A DNA stretch of 64,000 nt from Coix lacryma-jobi var. lacryma-jobi (lineage: Eukaryota; Streptophyta; Magnoliopsida; Poales; Poaceae): positions 118,553,964 to 118,617,963 of the forward strand of contig CM019827.1 of the NCBI GenBank assembly GCA_009763385.1, given 5' to 3'. Of the stretch, positions 31,546-44,724 are shown piece after piece. Each line of letters begins with the position of its first letter. Within the stretch, counting starts at the first letter, position 1. The notes beneath the pieces are model-generated. The model was not told where the DNA came from and did no database searches. It saw nothing but the letters and a program-made list of their open reading frames with translations. The position numbers and the translations under genes are program-made.

Positions 31546-32249
31546 TATGTTGTTTTTTCTCGAATACACAAAAGATTTGTGTATCTCTGTATTAAAAAGG
31601 AGAAATAGTGAACATTACCACAACGCGCCACGAACATGGCACACTAGGGAGGTTAATATATTATACAATCAGCTTTGCCCTCCCTAACATAAGGGTACAA
31701 AGGGCTATTACTCGAAAATCATACTACATAACCATCAACGACGATCATACGCGTTGACTTGCGCGGCACCTCTTTCGCCTCCATTTGCCCCTCCCTTTGC
31801 ATCTGGGAAGAGCTCCCACATCGCCTTTGCATGCGAGAGGTTGAGCTGGTTGACGAAGATACTGTCGTAAACTTCCTTAGATGTCGTGGAAGGCACTCAC
31901 AGTCTATCGAGAAAGCTCATCTGCTTCATCACCGACACCTATCCCCTCTTAGAAACTAGGACGCGTGAAAATGCCTGGGCGACGATCCTCGTACTGCAGG
32001 TCAACAATCATGGTTGTTTCTTCACAACCGGCAAGGGCAACAACAACGATGGCACTCTACACAGGATCTTGTCGGCGAACACTTTAACCTCTTGGCGGTC
32101 GGAGCTCATTGGGCCATCAGGGGTGACGATGTTGCTTTGCGGGGAAGCATCGTCGCCCACGAAGCCGATTTGATCCCCTCGCGACGACGGTGTAGCGGTG
32201 GCTGGCTTCCTTGCCTGGGGCTAAGGCTTCGACGTCATGTCCTCCCCCA
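31546..32249 (-). mobile_element. possible LINE 3' end (minus strand), interrupted by a solo LTR
   Basis: On the minus strand the sequence ends ACACAAATCTTTTGTGTATT then CGAGAAAAAAC, a tail typical of plant LINE 3' ends. The part upstream (31750-32249) is GC-richer but has no intact frame, and it continues beyond the solo LTR at 35017-35180. The assignment rests on the tail only. Confidence 0.45.
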
Positions 32250-32254
32250 CGGCG

Positions 32255-35011
32255 TGTCACACCCCAAAATTTCTAATTTTGGGTTGTGCTTAGAAAACAC
32301 TAAATAAAACAAATGGTTTTAATATTTGCATAAAATGGATCAAGTTTAGTTTGAGTTAGCGCCACTTTTGTTGAGTAAAATAAGAATTTTAATTTTTCCT
32401 AAACTAATTTGACGGGTTTTTGTTTGATGTGATGGTTGCTTGTTGCCTGAGTTTATGTTGTGAGCGTGTAATGTTTTTAAAACGCGTTTTGAGTCAGTCG
32501 TTTATCTCTTGAAGCATGTCTCCGCTATCTCCATAATTAGTTTCCTTGTTTCTCACCTTGTATCTTTGTATAGAGCCTCTGAAAAACTTTTCTTGTGCTC
32601 TAAATCGCTCATTTGAGATCATTATCCATCGACTTATCTCTGAAACCTTTCCGAGGATCATTTCAGCTTTTTCTGGAAATTCTTTTGATTTTTGTGTGAG
32701 CATAATCTAGGATGCTCTAAAATATCCTTTTGTGAACTCCAAATATTTTATTTGGGTTCTACATGTTCCAAACTATCTCTGAGAATTTTCTCTGAATTTT
32801 CGGAGCTCTCGAAATATTTTTTTTCATGGCTTAAATATCAATTCTAAACTTTTCTGAAATTATTTTAATCCTAAAATTAATTAATTTCGAAAATAATAAA
32901 TTCAAATCCTACTCTAACTCGACTCAAACCCTACTTAAATATATTTTATGGACACGCTGATCATCACATATCTTGAAGCCTCGTAGCAAGCCACGTCTCT
33001 ATGTTTCAGAATCTTCGGCCAATCTTTGATCTACTTGTGTTCCTTGTTCCAATTTCTTTTCGTCTCCAGATCTGATCGCAATCCCTCTTTCCTCCGTGCA
33101 GTTCATCCCCAGATTCACGTATCTGCTTCGTTGGCGGAGGCTTGCAGTCCACATGAAAGTCTTCAGTTCTCCATCGATGTATACCGGTACCCTGCCGTGC
33201 CGATCGATATGCTTGCCCGATCGAGGACCTCTCTTCACAAAACCTGAATATTCATGTCTATGGTACGGCCAAGCTTTCCATCATCATCAGATATCGAACA
33301 AATCGCCTGCCACCTGACGTCGTCTGGATCATCGGTGAGGTACCCTACGGCGCCGGCCTTGCTCTCTCTTTTGGACAATGTCTATACCGTACCCTGAAAC
33401 CTGCATGTATACATATTATATATATATGATGCTCCGTTTTCCCTTGCGACTTCAGATCTTTGCCTGTGTTGTAGCTGCTCATTGCCAATCAATGCAAGTT
33501 CAGCCTGCAGATCACCGGAAACACAGCAACTGCACGCCGGCCATCCACCTTTGGGACCAGGGTTCTTGGCTGCTGCCCTCTCATCGAGCAAGCAGGCTCA
33601 TGCCTCTATCAAGCAGCTTCTGTACGTTTCTTCACTGCCACAGGAAAATCTAAGACATGCTTCCTGTACAACGTGCAAGGTTTCTGCGGCAAACTCACCC
33701 GGTGCAAATGCATGTCTTTACGAAGATCGTTTGTGTGCGATGAAGATCGATCCGAGGGTGTTGACCAAAAAGTTGATAATGTGAGAATTGAGCAAGTATA
33801 GCAGGCAAGTATAACATGGGATCTTCCTTGTTTCCTATTCACGTTAATTCACTAAATTCATTTTGCATGCGTCTACCTTGATAACCTTAGGAACAACCTA
33901 GTCTTGTTGACTTATACCTTGTCACCTTGGGTTATGCATTGGGCAGTTATTGCTAGTGCTCAACGGATGACTATGATCATGTAACTTGATTAATGGTATA
34001 TGCAACGAACAACTAAAAGATGCTTTTTAGAAATATAACTTATCTGTAAGTCGATTCCCCCAGGACTTACAGTGCAACCGTGAGGGCTATATGGCTCTGG
34101 CTTTAGCTCAGTATGATGATCCTTTCTAGCTTGTTAGTGGTTACCTTTATGGCGCAAGAGGGGTGTGTTCCGGGTCGGGTATAGTGCGGCTCCTGTCCAC
34201 ATGAGTATAGGCTGCGTGTTGTTGTGCCATCTGGAAGGAGGGCTCTACACCTGTAGGCCACAGAAACCTAGCGGCCCTAACTTGTTAGACGGACTTTTGA
34301 AGGGCTTCATAGTGAACCCTGCCGACCTTCCTCGGAAGTGGGTCAAGAGGCTGATCACCTCGGGCAAATGGGTAAATCACGACTTGCGGGTAAAGATGTA
34401 CAACCTCTGCAGAGTGTCTTTAAACTGATATATCAGCCGTGCTCTCGGTCAAGAGCGGTCTGGGCTCCTTATGGAATAATAACTTGTGAAACTGATTACT
34501 ATTTGTTTATGTTCTTGCTATACGTTATTGATGTTTACTTGATCATATGGTCATTTGGGTTGGTGCTTAACTTGTTGCTACTCAATTGCTTATTAATATG
34601 ACATAATTAAAAACTGACCGCAGTTAAACCAGTGTCAACCTTTTGAGCCTCATGAACCCCATGTTGTATTTGCTGAGTACGATATGTGCTTACTCTTGCT
34701 ATTTCCCCCACACCCCAGTCTCCATCAGAGTCGCACAGCGGAAGCGTGGTGAAGACGTCAAGGAGTTTTCAGAAGACTGATAGAAGGCTAGGCGTATGTA
34801 CCCCCAGTCAGCTGTCTCTGTGAAGAATGGAGCTTAAAGAGAAGATTAGTATTTGTTCCGCTGTACTTTGTTGAGATGTAAGTGTTAAATATAAGTATGT
34901 TTCGTTATATAGAACATTGTTTTTGATATCTTTTCCATTTGTGGTTGTATGTGTGGACTTCCTGGGCACACATATGGCGTACCTGGTTTTGTTCAAAAAC
35001 CGGGTGTCACA
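32255..35011 (+). repeat. large solo LTR (2757 bp) of a Ty3/gypsy element, TSD CGGCG
   Basis: It starts TGTCACACCCCAAAATTTC and ends AACCGGGTGTCACA, with CGGCG on both sides (32250-32254 and 35012-35016). The near-inverted TGT(C/G)ACACCC ends and the large size fit long-LTR chromoviruses of the Tekay/Del type. No coding region remains, so this is a solo LTR. Short open frames inside have no recognisable domain. Confidence 0.92.
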
Positions 35012-35307
35012 CGGCGTGACTAGTTGCTGCTCGTGTCCAGACACTAGGCGTTCCCGTCGTCGTTGCCATCGGCGTGGGAGCGGTTTCCGGTGGGGCAACT
35101 GCCATGGACTACCCCCACGTCCTGGTGCTCCAGTCAGTTGACTGACAATGAACGAGGTTGTGACCTCCTCTAACATTGGGTCGTATACTTTGTTATGCTA
35201 GTTGATTACTATTGGTAAAACATTGTTTTGAACACGATTTCTAAAAAACGTTGTTCTGGACAGCCTTGTTAGTAACACAAGCTGTTCTCAAGAAATTAGA
35301 GCTTTAT

Positions 35308-35463
35308 AGTAGTTTTTTCTGGCAAGGGAACAAGCATAAGAAAAAATATGGATTGATGAAGTAGCACATTTTATGATTGCCAAACAAACAAGGTGACTTG
35401 GGAGTTTAAAACCTTGAATTACATAATTTCTTTCTCCTTGAAAAGTGGTTATATAAGTTAATA
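35308..35463 (+). pseudogene. LINE reverse-transcriptase C-terminal fragment
   Basis: The plus-strand frame reads SSFFWQGNKHKKKYGLMK, stop, HIL, stop, LPNKQGDLGV, stop, NLELHNFFLLEKWLYKL. This matches the conserved region downstream of the RT domain in plant LINE ORF2 (FFW, KKKY, W..LC.PK..GGLG..NL). Three in-frame stops in about 50 codons mark it as dead. The flanks are too decayed to bound the element. Confidence 0.7.
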
Positions 35464-36068
35464 AAATAAAGACGGGGTTGCCAAGAGCAAATTAGTCGCT
35501 CCTTTGCATATGAGCTTGAACTCTAAAGCTCTTTAGATAATACAGGATGTTAGGAACCTATTGTATATATTGCACCAAGAATGAATGCCCAAATTCATTT
35601 AGAAACACTCCTGTCACAAAGAGCCAATCTACTAGCAAGACAAGCCGATCAATCCTCTCACAACAACCTTGAAAACTGAAAATGGAGAAAACCCGACGAC
35701 CTAATGCTGAATGAAAAATGTAAAGAGACAATTGATCGAACACGCTACATGCACACAGTAACTAGCAGCTCTTGGGATCATGCCGAACTCTCCTCTCCCA
35801 TGACTTCATGTCCTCCCCATCCACTAGCAAAAATCGCCACAACCACAGTCAACAGAACAGGGGCTCAATTGCACAGGTACTAAGGCGGAGGCCTGAGCCC
35901 TAAGGGGCAGCCAGACATGCTACATCATGTAGATACGCCGCGACTACCAAATCCGTCGGCCGCGCAGGCAAGCATGTAAGGTGCCAAGTGTTGAGTGGCT
36001 AAGGCGAGGGGTGAGAGTTGGGAGCGGGCTATCCTCCTTCTTGGTGAGGCGGCAGTGCGGTCTTTTAT
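35464..36068. other. spacer
   Basis: No gene is visible, only short frames. The sequence between 35760 and 36060 is GC-richer but not coding-like. Confidence 0.35.
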
Positions 36069-36298
36069 GGTGTGTTTGGTTTGAGGAAGGAGGTGGTCCA
36101 TCATCTTCTCACTCCTCACTTTTTCTATTTGGTTGGTGGAATGGAATGAGTTGATGCATCACCACCTCATTCCTCATAAGCCAATAATTAGTATATGGAT
36201 GAGGAATGAGTTGGTTCCATCAAAATTCATGGGATAAACTCATGATGCATCACCTCATGAAGCATGACTTGATTCCATGAACCAAACTCCTCATTAGG
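36069..36298. mobile_element. probable MITE with GTTTGGTTTGAGG ends
   Basis: GTGTGTTTGGTTTGAGGAAG at the left and GAACCAAACTCCTCATTAG at the right are inverted. The interior has repeated GGAATGAG/CTCATTCC motifs (36130, 36165, 36205). This looks like the widespread grass 'TGTTTGGTT' element class. Boundaries are approximate. Confidence 0.6.
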
Positions 36299-36579
36299 TG
36301 ATCTGTCAGCCGCTAGGATCGGCGACGGGCGAGCGCGGAGACAATGTGGGGGAGAAGCAGTTGCGTTTGCGTGCCTGTGAGGGAGCATGATTGGAGGGAA
36401 GATTGCGGAAGGGAATGGATCGCAGGATTGGTAGGTGAGAGCGAACGCGTATCTGAGTCCACCACGTCGGGGAAGCGAGTGAAACATTCCACGCTGCGTG
36501 GACGATTCAGAATATATATATATCTTTATATATATTTATTATTCCCATATATATATATATTCTTATTACTATCTTTATA
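36299..36579. other. spacer with TA microsatellite
   Basis: No gene is visible. ATATATATAT stretches lie at 36510-36560, directly before a Stowaway element. Confidence 0.35.
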
Positions 36580-36839
36580 TACTCCTTTCATATCGAAAAT
36601 AGAAGACGTTTTGGACAAAGTTTTAGTTAAACATTGAGAATATAAATCATCTATAACTTTTAAATTGTTGAGTTTGCAAATGTAAAAATGATATGAATAG
36701 ATTTGTCTTGAAAAATACTTTCATAAAAGTATACATATATCATTTTTTTTCATAAATATTTTTATAAAAACAAAAGGTCAAAGTTGTGTTTTGGAGACCG
36801 TGTCGCTGTCTTAAACGTCTTCTATTTCCGATACAGAGG

Positions 36840-36843
<4 letters not shown>
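36580..36843. mobile_element. Stowaway MITE, family S2
   Basis: TACTCCTTTCATATCGAAAA and TATTTCCGATACAGAGGGAA are imperfect inverted ends. The interior is shared with the copies at 28835 and 44462. Confidence 0.8.
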
Positions 36844-36877
<34 letters not shown>

Positions 36878-37607
36878 TTATATATATAGTAATAAAAATA
36901 GTTGTTAAGGCAAAAATACCAACAAGCCCATGGTGTGCATCGCGGTCTGGCAGGGAGAATTAGAGTTGATGTAAGCCAGGAACGGGAACCATGGGGGATC
37001 AAGGAACGCCTCAACTAATGGGTAAAACTGAACACAGACAATGAAAACGAAGCAAGTAGAAAACACATACTATGTGTCTTTTTATTTTAGGGTCACCATG
37101 AACAGTATTTTTTTAGGCCTATATGTGAGTAGAGTTCAAGGGCAAGGAGAAAATTACAAGATTTTTGCTAATCAATCAGTAGAGGCAAAAGCATTGGCTG
37201 CCGCTACCAGTGGAACGTGCAGCAAGCCATCATCAGTAAAAATTAAACTACAGTAACTCCCAAACTGAAATTAGCCGTCTCTGCCCCATAATAACTGAAA
37301 GTTGGTAAACCATGGTTATGTTATGTGTGTGCCCTGGCTTGGCTTGGCTTGATTGATCGGAGACAAAACCCACGCACGCGCAGGCCGCGTAATTCGGCCC
37401 TCCAATCACAAAGCCAGAAAAGGAAGGAAAGCTAGTGGCGTGGCCCAGCCCACTAGCTCCGCGCCGCCGCCGGCAAATACAGGAGAGAAATAGGCAGGCA
37501 AAACGAACAATTTCCGGTCGTCCTCAAACCTCCCGCCTTCCCCCTCCCTCCGGCGCCGCGCCGCCGCACGACCTACCTCCAGGGTCCAGGCCAGGCAGGC
37601 CCCAGAG
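36844..37607. other. TA microsatellite, spacer and 5' leader of the ASAP1-like gene
   Basis: A (TA)n run of about 30 bases lies at 36843-36873. 37410-37607 is GC-rich with CGCCGCCGCC stretches and is probably the 5' UTR and core promoter of the plus-strand gene that starts at 37608. Confidence 0.4.
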
Positions 37608-40600
37608 ATGGTGAGGGACGAGCCCCTAGACTTCGAGAACGAGGACGATCCCCTCCTCCCCGCACCGCGCTCCGCCAAGAGGTACACAGATCCACCTCCT
37701 GAACTCCCCCCCCACCCCGCATCGGGCGGAGGCATGCGGATGGCGATGTTCGATTAGATGCCATGCTTGTATTAGGTGCCCGACGCTGCTTCGGCTGGAG
37801 CAATCGCGGTGCTCGTCAAGTGTCATCCCCACCCCCATCGTCTAGCTGCTGCGCTTTATTAGGGTTTTAGTGCCCCGCCGAATGATTGATGACTGCCATT
37901 GCCATCCTCAACTAGTGATTACATGTAGTCACATAACATGTATGTAGCGGGAACCTGTCTAATCACCGTGCTGCACCAAGTGCCAAATATCGGCTTAGAC
38001 GATTTACCGATGCTCCCAATGCTTCCAGGAGCAAGGTTATCAGCTTGGATGACCTCCTACTCGATTACTCTCAATCTGGTAAAAAGGACAAGCTCAAAGT
38101 TAAGGCCGCCAAGTCTAAGCATGGTACCAAAGGAGGATATGATTCCGGTGAGGAAGACGACAAGGCTACACAGCAAGAGATTGCGGTTTGCAAAATATTT
38201 GAGGAAGTTCAGCAAAAGGTGATTCATTCTCTTCCTCAACCTCTACTGCTACCGGTTCTGTCCTGCCTTTTTTTTCTCCTTCCTATTTGATTTATTGATT
38301 GATTCATGTTTCTTCTCCATCTTCATGAGTTTGCAGGGCAAAGTGATGGATGCTAGAGATGATGTACCCCCATGGGGTCAACAAATTTTTGGGTGCCAGG
38401 TCCAATGACCCTACCTTTTTCTTCTGTTTGCTATTTTCTGTTCTCCCGTGAATTTCCCCTTTTAATTTCCAACCACTCAATTATTCATCCTTACAGAAGC
38501 CCCTCTCAAAACTTAGCAATGTCGGAGTTGAAAATTGTCAGCTCCTGCAATCATTCTCTGCGACTGAAGATCTAGGTTTTGATCTAGAGATGCATCAAGG
38601 TTCGTTCTGTTCCCACTGTTCTGGTTTTTAACTAAAATAACACTCATCGGGTGTTTGAATTGGTTCAACCGGTTGTTTTCTTTCACTGCGCCATATGGTT
38701 ATATCTGTTAGCCAATCAACATTAGCGGGTGTCTTCTGTCTCTATTCATCTCCTGTTCCAGGTTTTTGCTTTGTCACTTGCAGCAAATTTCGGCGTCTTC
38801 CTCATTATTTTTTGTGTAGGAGAGGGGTTCCTTGAAGGCATGCTGTTGGATGGATGGCTTCTGAATTTGATTCGCACATGTGGTTTCGTTGAAGACTCTA
38901 TAGCATCGTGGACGCTGACCAACTGTAAGTATTGGTTTCTGTACCCTGTTTTGACCGGTGATCTATCCTCCCATTATGCTGTATCCTTATGCCACTATAT
39001 GTCAGTGTTGCATTCATCCAATGAGAAGCTACAAGTTTCTGCAGCCGACTTTTGGGATGGCATTCTTTCCTTGGATGAGGTAATATAATTATAGAAACAT
39101 GTTCCCCTTTTGCTCTATCATTGAACCTTGAGCAAGCTGATCTTCCTTTTACTGATTGCAGGCTGGTGAACCACTGGTCAACCTTGGGTATTTTCCAAGT
39201 TTTTCTGTTCTAAAACGTGCTATGCTGAGCTATGGGTATCTATTTGATACTCCAGGCACTAAGGCTTCAACCTCTGGAAGCACAGCTGCAGGTTGGTTCC
39301 ATACACGTTTTTCTTCCTTCCGTAATTAGCTACTCTGCAATGCACTCCATCTCGGAATTGTCACCCTCAAGATGGTGAAGATTCTGAAATATTCAGCTCA
39401 TTTTAAATAACATATTGTGCAGTAGTCTGCATATTTCCAATTAAGGTTATGGCAATTCATTACCAGGTAGCTCTGATGATGGTCCGCCTCATAACATCAT
39501 TGCTTGGTTAAGAGTTGTATCTGCTTGCTGCAAAATCAGGTATGACAACTTTAACACACTGGATATTTTTATCAAGTATTTTAACCTGCACGCTTACGCA
39601 AGCCTAAACTGGTAGACACCACGTAAAATCAACCTTTAATTATTTTGTTACGAAATTCAATGTATACTCTCTTTGGTGATTTGTTTTGTCAAGTTCTGTC
39701 TACAATAGAATGCCCAGGTTGAGGATAACAATTGCCAGGAGGAAGGCCGGGCAAAGTCGGCGTGGAGGGAGACTAGAGCATCTGGAGGAATTAGATTCGG
39801 GGCGAGGTTTTACCCCTCAGTGCCCTGTTGTTGCAGAAGGGGAATTGGGAGATAGAATTGTCTTGTTATTCCTTGATTCCTGATCAGCAGGATTACAGCC
39901 GTTAAATAGAACCTTCCTTCTCTAACAGCCATAGAAAGGAACTGCTACAAATAGAGCCTAGACTTGTTCACTCAGCATGCACGGTGATTGCTTGGTCTTC
40001 ACTCTTCAGGCGTGGCCATGCAACAGCCGTGACTTGTTGATTGCTTGGTCTTCACTCTTCAGGCGTGGCCATGCAACAGCCGTGACTTGTTCTCTCTGCA
40101 TGCACGGGGTGATTCCTTGATCTTTAGGCGCCAATGCATGCAGGGCTGGCACTCCGGCCACTCATGACATAGCTGAGCTCACCATCTCATCTGCATATAG
40201 AATTATCGCCCAAAAACATCCTAGGCCAAACATCCTGCAATAATATGTAAGTTCAGTACAATATACTGTAAAATGCAAGCCTGAACTCAACGTTTATTTT
40301 TGCCTTTTCAGTACAGGGCACATTACCTTTGAGCTAGAAACCTGTTGACATTCAATCTACTCTCCATGGCGGATTCAATGAGGAACTTTCCTATCCCGAT
40401 TTGTAGTGGGGTTTCTCCATGCTGTATGAGATGGGAAAAAAAGAAGAATTAGGCACACTTAACTATCTGTTCCTGTAAAGCAATGGCAAGTTCAAAGATC
40501 CAAACCACCCAGACCAGATATGCATGTCTATTGAAACAAATTATTGTGTGACTAGATTGAGTAGGACATCACCATCTTGCATCTAGGGAAGCTTGGTGGC

Positions 40601-43600
40601 ACATACTGATTTGTATGTACCTAATCAAATAAGAAAATAAACAACGGGCCAAAAATCAGTCAACCAAACAAGCAAATAAACAGCAGCCACCAAAAACTGA
40701 CTATAGTCACTGAATCACTGGGATACTAATCAAATTTCTGGTATGCATATGTGTAACTGGTCCAATCTAACAATATGCTAGAACAGGCAGGGTATAGATA
40801 TTTGTCAACAGGTCCAATCAGATATCTAGAAAGTCATGAGCATATGCATTAACCTTGCTATGTTCTGAGTTGTTTGTCAACACTAGAACAGTTATGTTGT
40901 CCCATCAGCATAGCCAACGTGGCAGCAGCATATCAGACGAAGCTAAAGTGTTCAATCTACTAACCTGAAAGAATTTTGTCGTTTCTCTCAACACTACAAA
41001 TTATAACAACATTCTTCCAACCCCTAACTATAACAACACGCTGTACGTAAAGTAACTCATGTCAAAGAGCACTTATACTTTTTTTTGTACTAGGTTTGTG
41101 CCCGTGCGTTGCAACGAAAATTAAAAAAAATTGTCCGGGATAGGTGTGGCCATCGGTGGTCGGGCAGCCAAACTCGACCTCTGCGGTCCACGCGTTCAAG
41201 TGGTGTGTGTCAATCGCAATACACTACCTGTTGATTCGGATAGCATGAAGCAGATGGGTGAGGGGGCAGTGATGCACGGAGTCATGGACAATGGATTCTG
41301 TTGTTTTGATCAGCCTCAGCAAGGACGAACCGGATGGCGAATGCAAGAGGGAGGGATAGACAGATGTAGTGAGGGGCAGGGGAATTTCCTGAGTAATGGA
41401 GCCCTACTTCCATGTTAAAAAGGAGGGAACCCAAGCAAAACACTAAATATGGATTCACATCACTGCTTATTAAATCTAATTTCAAATTCTGAATACATGT
41501 CCTGCTATACAAAGGAGATATAGCCACCAAAGATTTAGATTTCCTAGTCATATCAATCAAAGCTCCAACCCAAAAGAATATCAGGTTCAATTATGATTTA
41601 AGTGAAAATAAACCTAAAATTTAGATTTTCTTGAAGGTTTCTCTATTACCGGCTTTCTCCTATCACATGCAACTGATTCTCTTTTTCTGCAGTACAAAAT
41701 CTAAACTCAGATATTTTCTTGAAGGTTTCTCTATTACCGGCTTTCTCCTATCACATGCAACTGATTCCCTTTTTCTGCAGTACAAAATCTCAACTCAGAT
41801 ATTTTACATACTCTAAATAGAAATTAATACTTTTCATTGTCACCCATGTTGCAGCCCCTTGAACGGAAAGATGGGCAATAATACAAAAGACTAATGGCAA
41901 AGTTAAAACTGCTATTCTAACAAATGGTTTGCTATTGGGAAGATTCAATTCAGTTTTTAGAATTACAAAAATAGTCATCGAACAGATCACATAAAAATAG
42001 CCGTGGCTTTTAGCTAAAGCATCTATTCTCCTGAAATTACAACTCTGGTTCATCAGTCCTCCACTACCCAACGGAAATCTGAAATTTCTGCAGTAGAGAT
42101 CTTGCAATAGGGCACCTGACATTAGTATGGCTACCCTCGCTTTCTAAACCACTGATCATAAACATGTCATGAAAAAATAATTTATTTAGAGTGATCCATA
42201 TAGAAAATTAATATTACCTCATGTGTTAAGTTTAATTATGTTTAGTTCAGAGCAATCCATGTAGCAAAAAGAAAAAAAATGCAGAAAGGAAACTTGGTTG
42301 CCTATTCCATTCAGTGGTTGTTGGGATCTCTCACTCCCCTGGTTTAGTTCCTTCTTCACCTCCTTCGAAATTATGCACAAAGAAACTGGGGAAACAAGAG
42401 GAGAAAAATCTCAGCTCTTATTGAAAGCTAATAACAGTCCGCGTCATACAACTGGGGAAACCAGTTTACAGGAAGGGCAAAAAAACCTGACCCACTTAAA
42501 CCAACAAGGAACAAGAGTCTACAACATGCAAAGTAAACTATCATCAGAGCTCCTCTATGTCCGTTGGCGTTGCCATCATGGGGTGGGAATCCTGCAACCA
42601 CTTGCATAGTGTCAACGTCAGACCCTAGCCAATCACGGTCTGAGAATGTCTCCCTAAAAGCACCGAAAAGCAGCAGGGTGATTCGCTGCCATAGGACTCC
42701 AATCAAAGGGCACTAGTTTCCCCCCCCTGTCCTGGATGCTGTGATTGGCCAGGAACGGAATGTGTCATTATGTTCGATGGTAAATGTTAGGATTGTCCCA
42801 GTATGGTAAATATTGTGATATTAAGAAAGGTTCAAATTTTCTTACCAAGTTGACTCTAACTCATTGTTCTATTTGTTTAATGTGCAGAAAAGTGCGTTCC
42901 ATCTTCTTGCCTTCTGAGGCACAAGAACTACTTTTTATTGTTATTTCTCTCTTTTTGGAACGTCGTCTTGAAGGGTTGCTGCTTGTTTTGGGAGACTGCC
43001 TGAATTCACTTATATTATATTTCGATACGAGCGAGTGGGAAACTAGCTGTGTGATGGTGGCTGAATCAATCGCCCAGAGGTATACTTTTCTGTAGATGCC
43101 TGATTGTCTGTTATAAAGTAGTATATTCATTTGCATCTCAGGAAGTGGGGCCTAACTAAAGTAGGCATGAAAGACTGGGTAGGACTTGTCTGCAACTTAT
43201 TGCACCAAAGAATTTCATTAGCTCACTAATAAGCCTAGAATAAGGATTTTAAGCTACCACGTTACATAGGGTTGGGGGGGGGGGGTCAAGAAGTTGCATA
43301 CATACACAGTATGAAATACTGATACTTTGTTCAAGAGGCTGCCTGAAAGTTTTCCCATGGTTTTCTCCTTACTTTCTCTGCTGTACGGCCGATGTAAAGT
43401 GAATTTCATAACATTGCAGGGTCACAGTGGATCTCAACTGTTTAAGGATTGTCGACTGCATTACTGGTATGAATAAGCGCGGCAAATTCCTAAGGAGTCA
43501 GGTGGCACTTCAGTTGCTGAAGATCAGCTTTGGCCTCAAGGTAAGCATGAGGATGCCTGCTTGTGTTGTGTTTAAGAAATGTGCTTTCCTTGTGCCCCTT

Positions 43601-44030
43601 TTGGTTGGTTGGTGGAGCATGACTGTTTGTGTTGTATGCTTGCTATATATAGGTGGCAAACGTTGAGAAGATGTTGAAGCTAGTCTCATCCATCAACGTG
43701 AAGGAGAAAGAATGTGACTTTTTCAGGCTTTATGTGTATCTAGTATTGATGGACAATCTGCTCTTCTCAAGCGATGCATTTAGAGAGAGGACTGCGATCG
43801 TTGATGCTTGGTGGAATTATCTGCGCAACTGTTCCACGCAAATTGGGTGCACGGACTGGAGATTCTATGCTCCAAAGGTACCTCTTTTTTTTGAGTTTTC
43901 ACATGCCCTTTTTCTTGGCTTTGACTTTTGAGCTTGTTGTTTGATGCAGGCCCGAAACAAGGCTTCATATCTTCTACAAGGTTCAATCTTGAAAAAAGCC
44001 AGTGGTGATGCTACGGTTCCTGCCCGGTAA
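37608..44030 (+). CDS. ASAP1/NSE6-like SMC5/6-complex protein, 12 exons, 476 aa
   Basis: Exons: 37608-37681, 38029-38218, 38337-38399, 38497-38599, 38820-38924, 39006-39079, 39162-39291, 39467-39539, 42888-43079, 43420-43540, 43653-43877, 43950-44030. Every junction is GT..AG and the phases agree, giving 1431 nt. The N-terminus is acidic (DFENEDDPLLP), then a short motif LDDLLLDYSQSGKK, a conserved DDVPPWGQQIFGCQK block (about 97), and an all-helical C-terminal half (LLDGWLLNLIRTCGFVEDSI, DFWDGILSLDEAGEP, AFRERTAIVDAWWNYL). I read it as the plant FAM178/CANIN-like family represented by Arabidopsis ASAP1, thought to load or anchor the SMC5/6 complex for DNA repair. The gene model is strong; the family name is from memory and less sure. 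Intron 8 (3.35 kb) is filled with repeats. Confidence 0.82.
39986..40091. repeat. 53-bp perfect tandem duplication in intron 8
   Basis: GATTGCTTGGTCTTCACTC starts at 39986 and again at 40039, and the two copies look identical through GACTTGTT. The duplication must be recent. The flanks share GCATGCACGG. Confidence 0.9.
41626..41801. repeat. 88-bp tandem duplication in intron 8
   Basis: The block TTGAAGGTTTCTCTATTACC through TTTCTGCAGTACAAAATC occurs twice in a row with two or three differences. The surrounding 41100-42800 is probable old transposon sequence, including a GTGCCCGTGCGTTGCAACG motif near 41099 often found at grass repeat ends. It is not coding. Confidence 0.85.
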
Positions 44031-44461
44031 TCCAAAGGATACAATGTCTGCAGCAGAAGTAGGTGTGCCATTCGCTGGGCAACGGTGAAGTGCTTATTCC
44101 CAGGTTTTTGTATAGTATTTGTGGCCCTTGGGCCCCTTGCCTTGTTATGGGAGATGCTTTGCCTTGTTTTATTGAACTTGTTTATTTAGCAACCAGGCAT
44201 TAACACTTGCTGTGTTTAGCTAAGCTAGTACGTTGGAACTGCCTCCGCAACTAGTTTTGGTAATTAATGTGTACATATCTCTCTGCAGCTTCCAGTGGTT
44301 GCGTTGCGTAGGTGTTTATGTCTGCCAGCTATTAGTTAATACTACATGACAAGGCAAAATGGTGACAGATTGTGGGTTGGTCATTACATTTGCAGGGGTG
44401 ATGATTGATGAATGTGTTGGCTGCTTGCTTGGCCTGGTGGTTAAGGATACCCGTTCCCAAA
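44031..44461. other. 3' UTR of the ASAP1-like gene and spacer
   Basis: Transcribed-looking AT-rich sequence follows the TAA, with no other frame of note. The polyadenylation site cannot be fixed by eye. Confidence 0.4.
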
Positions 44462-44724
44462 TACTCCCTCCATACCCATATTAGTTGATGTTTTAGAAAA
44501 GATTAGAGTCAAACATTGAGAATATAAATCATTAATAACTATTAAGTTTCTAACTTTACAAATATAAAAATTATATAAACAGATTTGTCTTGAAGAATAC
44601 TTTCATAAGAGTATACATATATCACTTTTTCATAAATATTTTTATAAAAATAAGAGGTTAAAGTTGTGTTTTGAAGACCATGTCGCTGTCCTATATGTCA
44701 ACTAATATGGGTATGGAGGGAGTA
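44462..44724. mobile_element. Stowaway MITE, family S2
   Basis: TACTCCCTCCATACCCATAT and ATATGGGTATGGAGGGAGTA are near-perfect inverted ends on TA. The interior is shared with the copies at 28835 and 36580. Confidence 0.9.
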
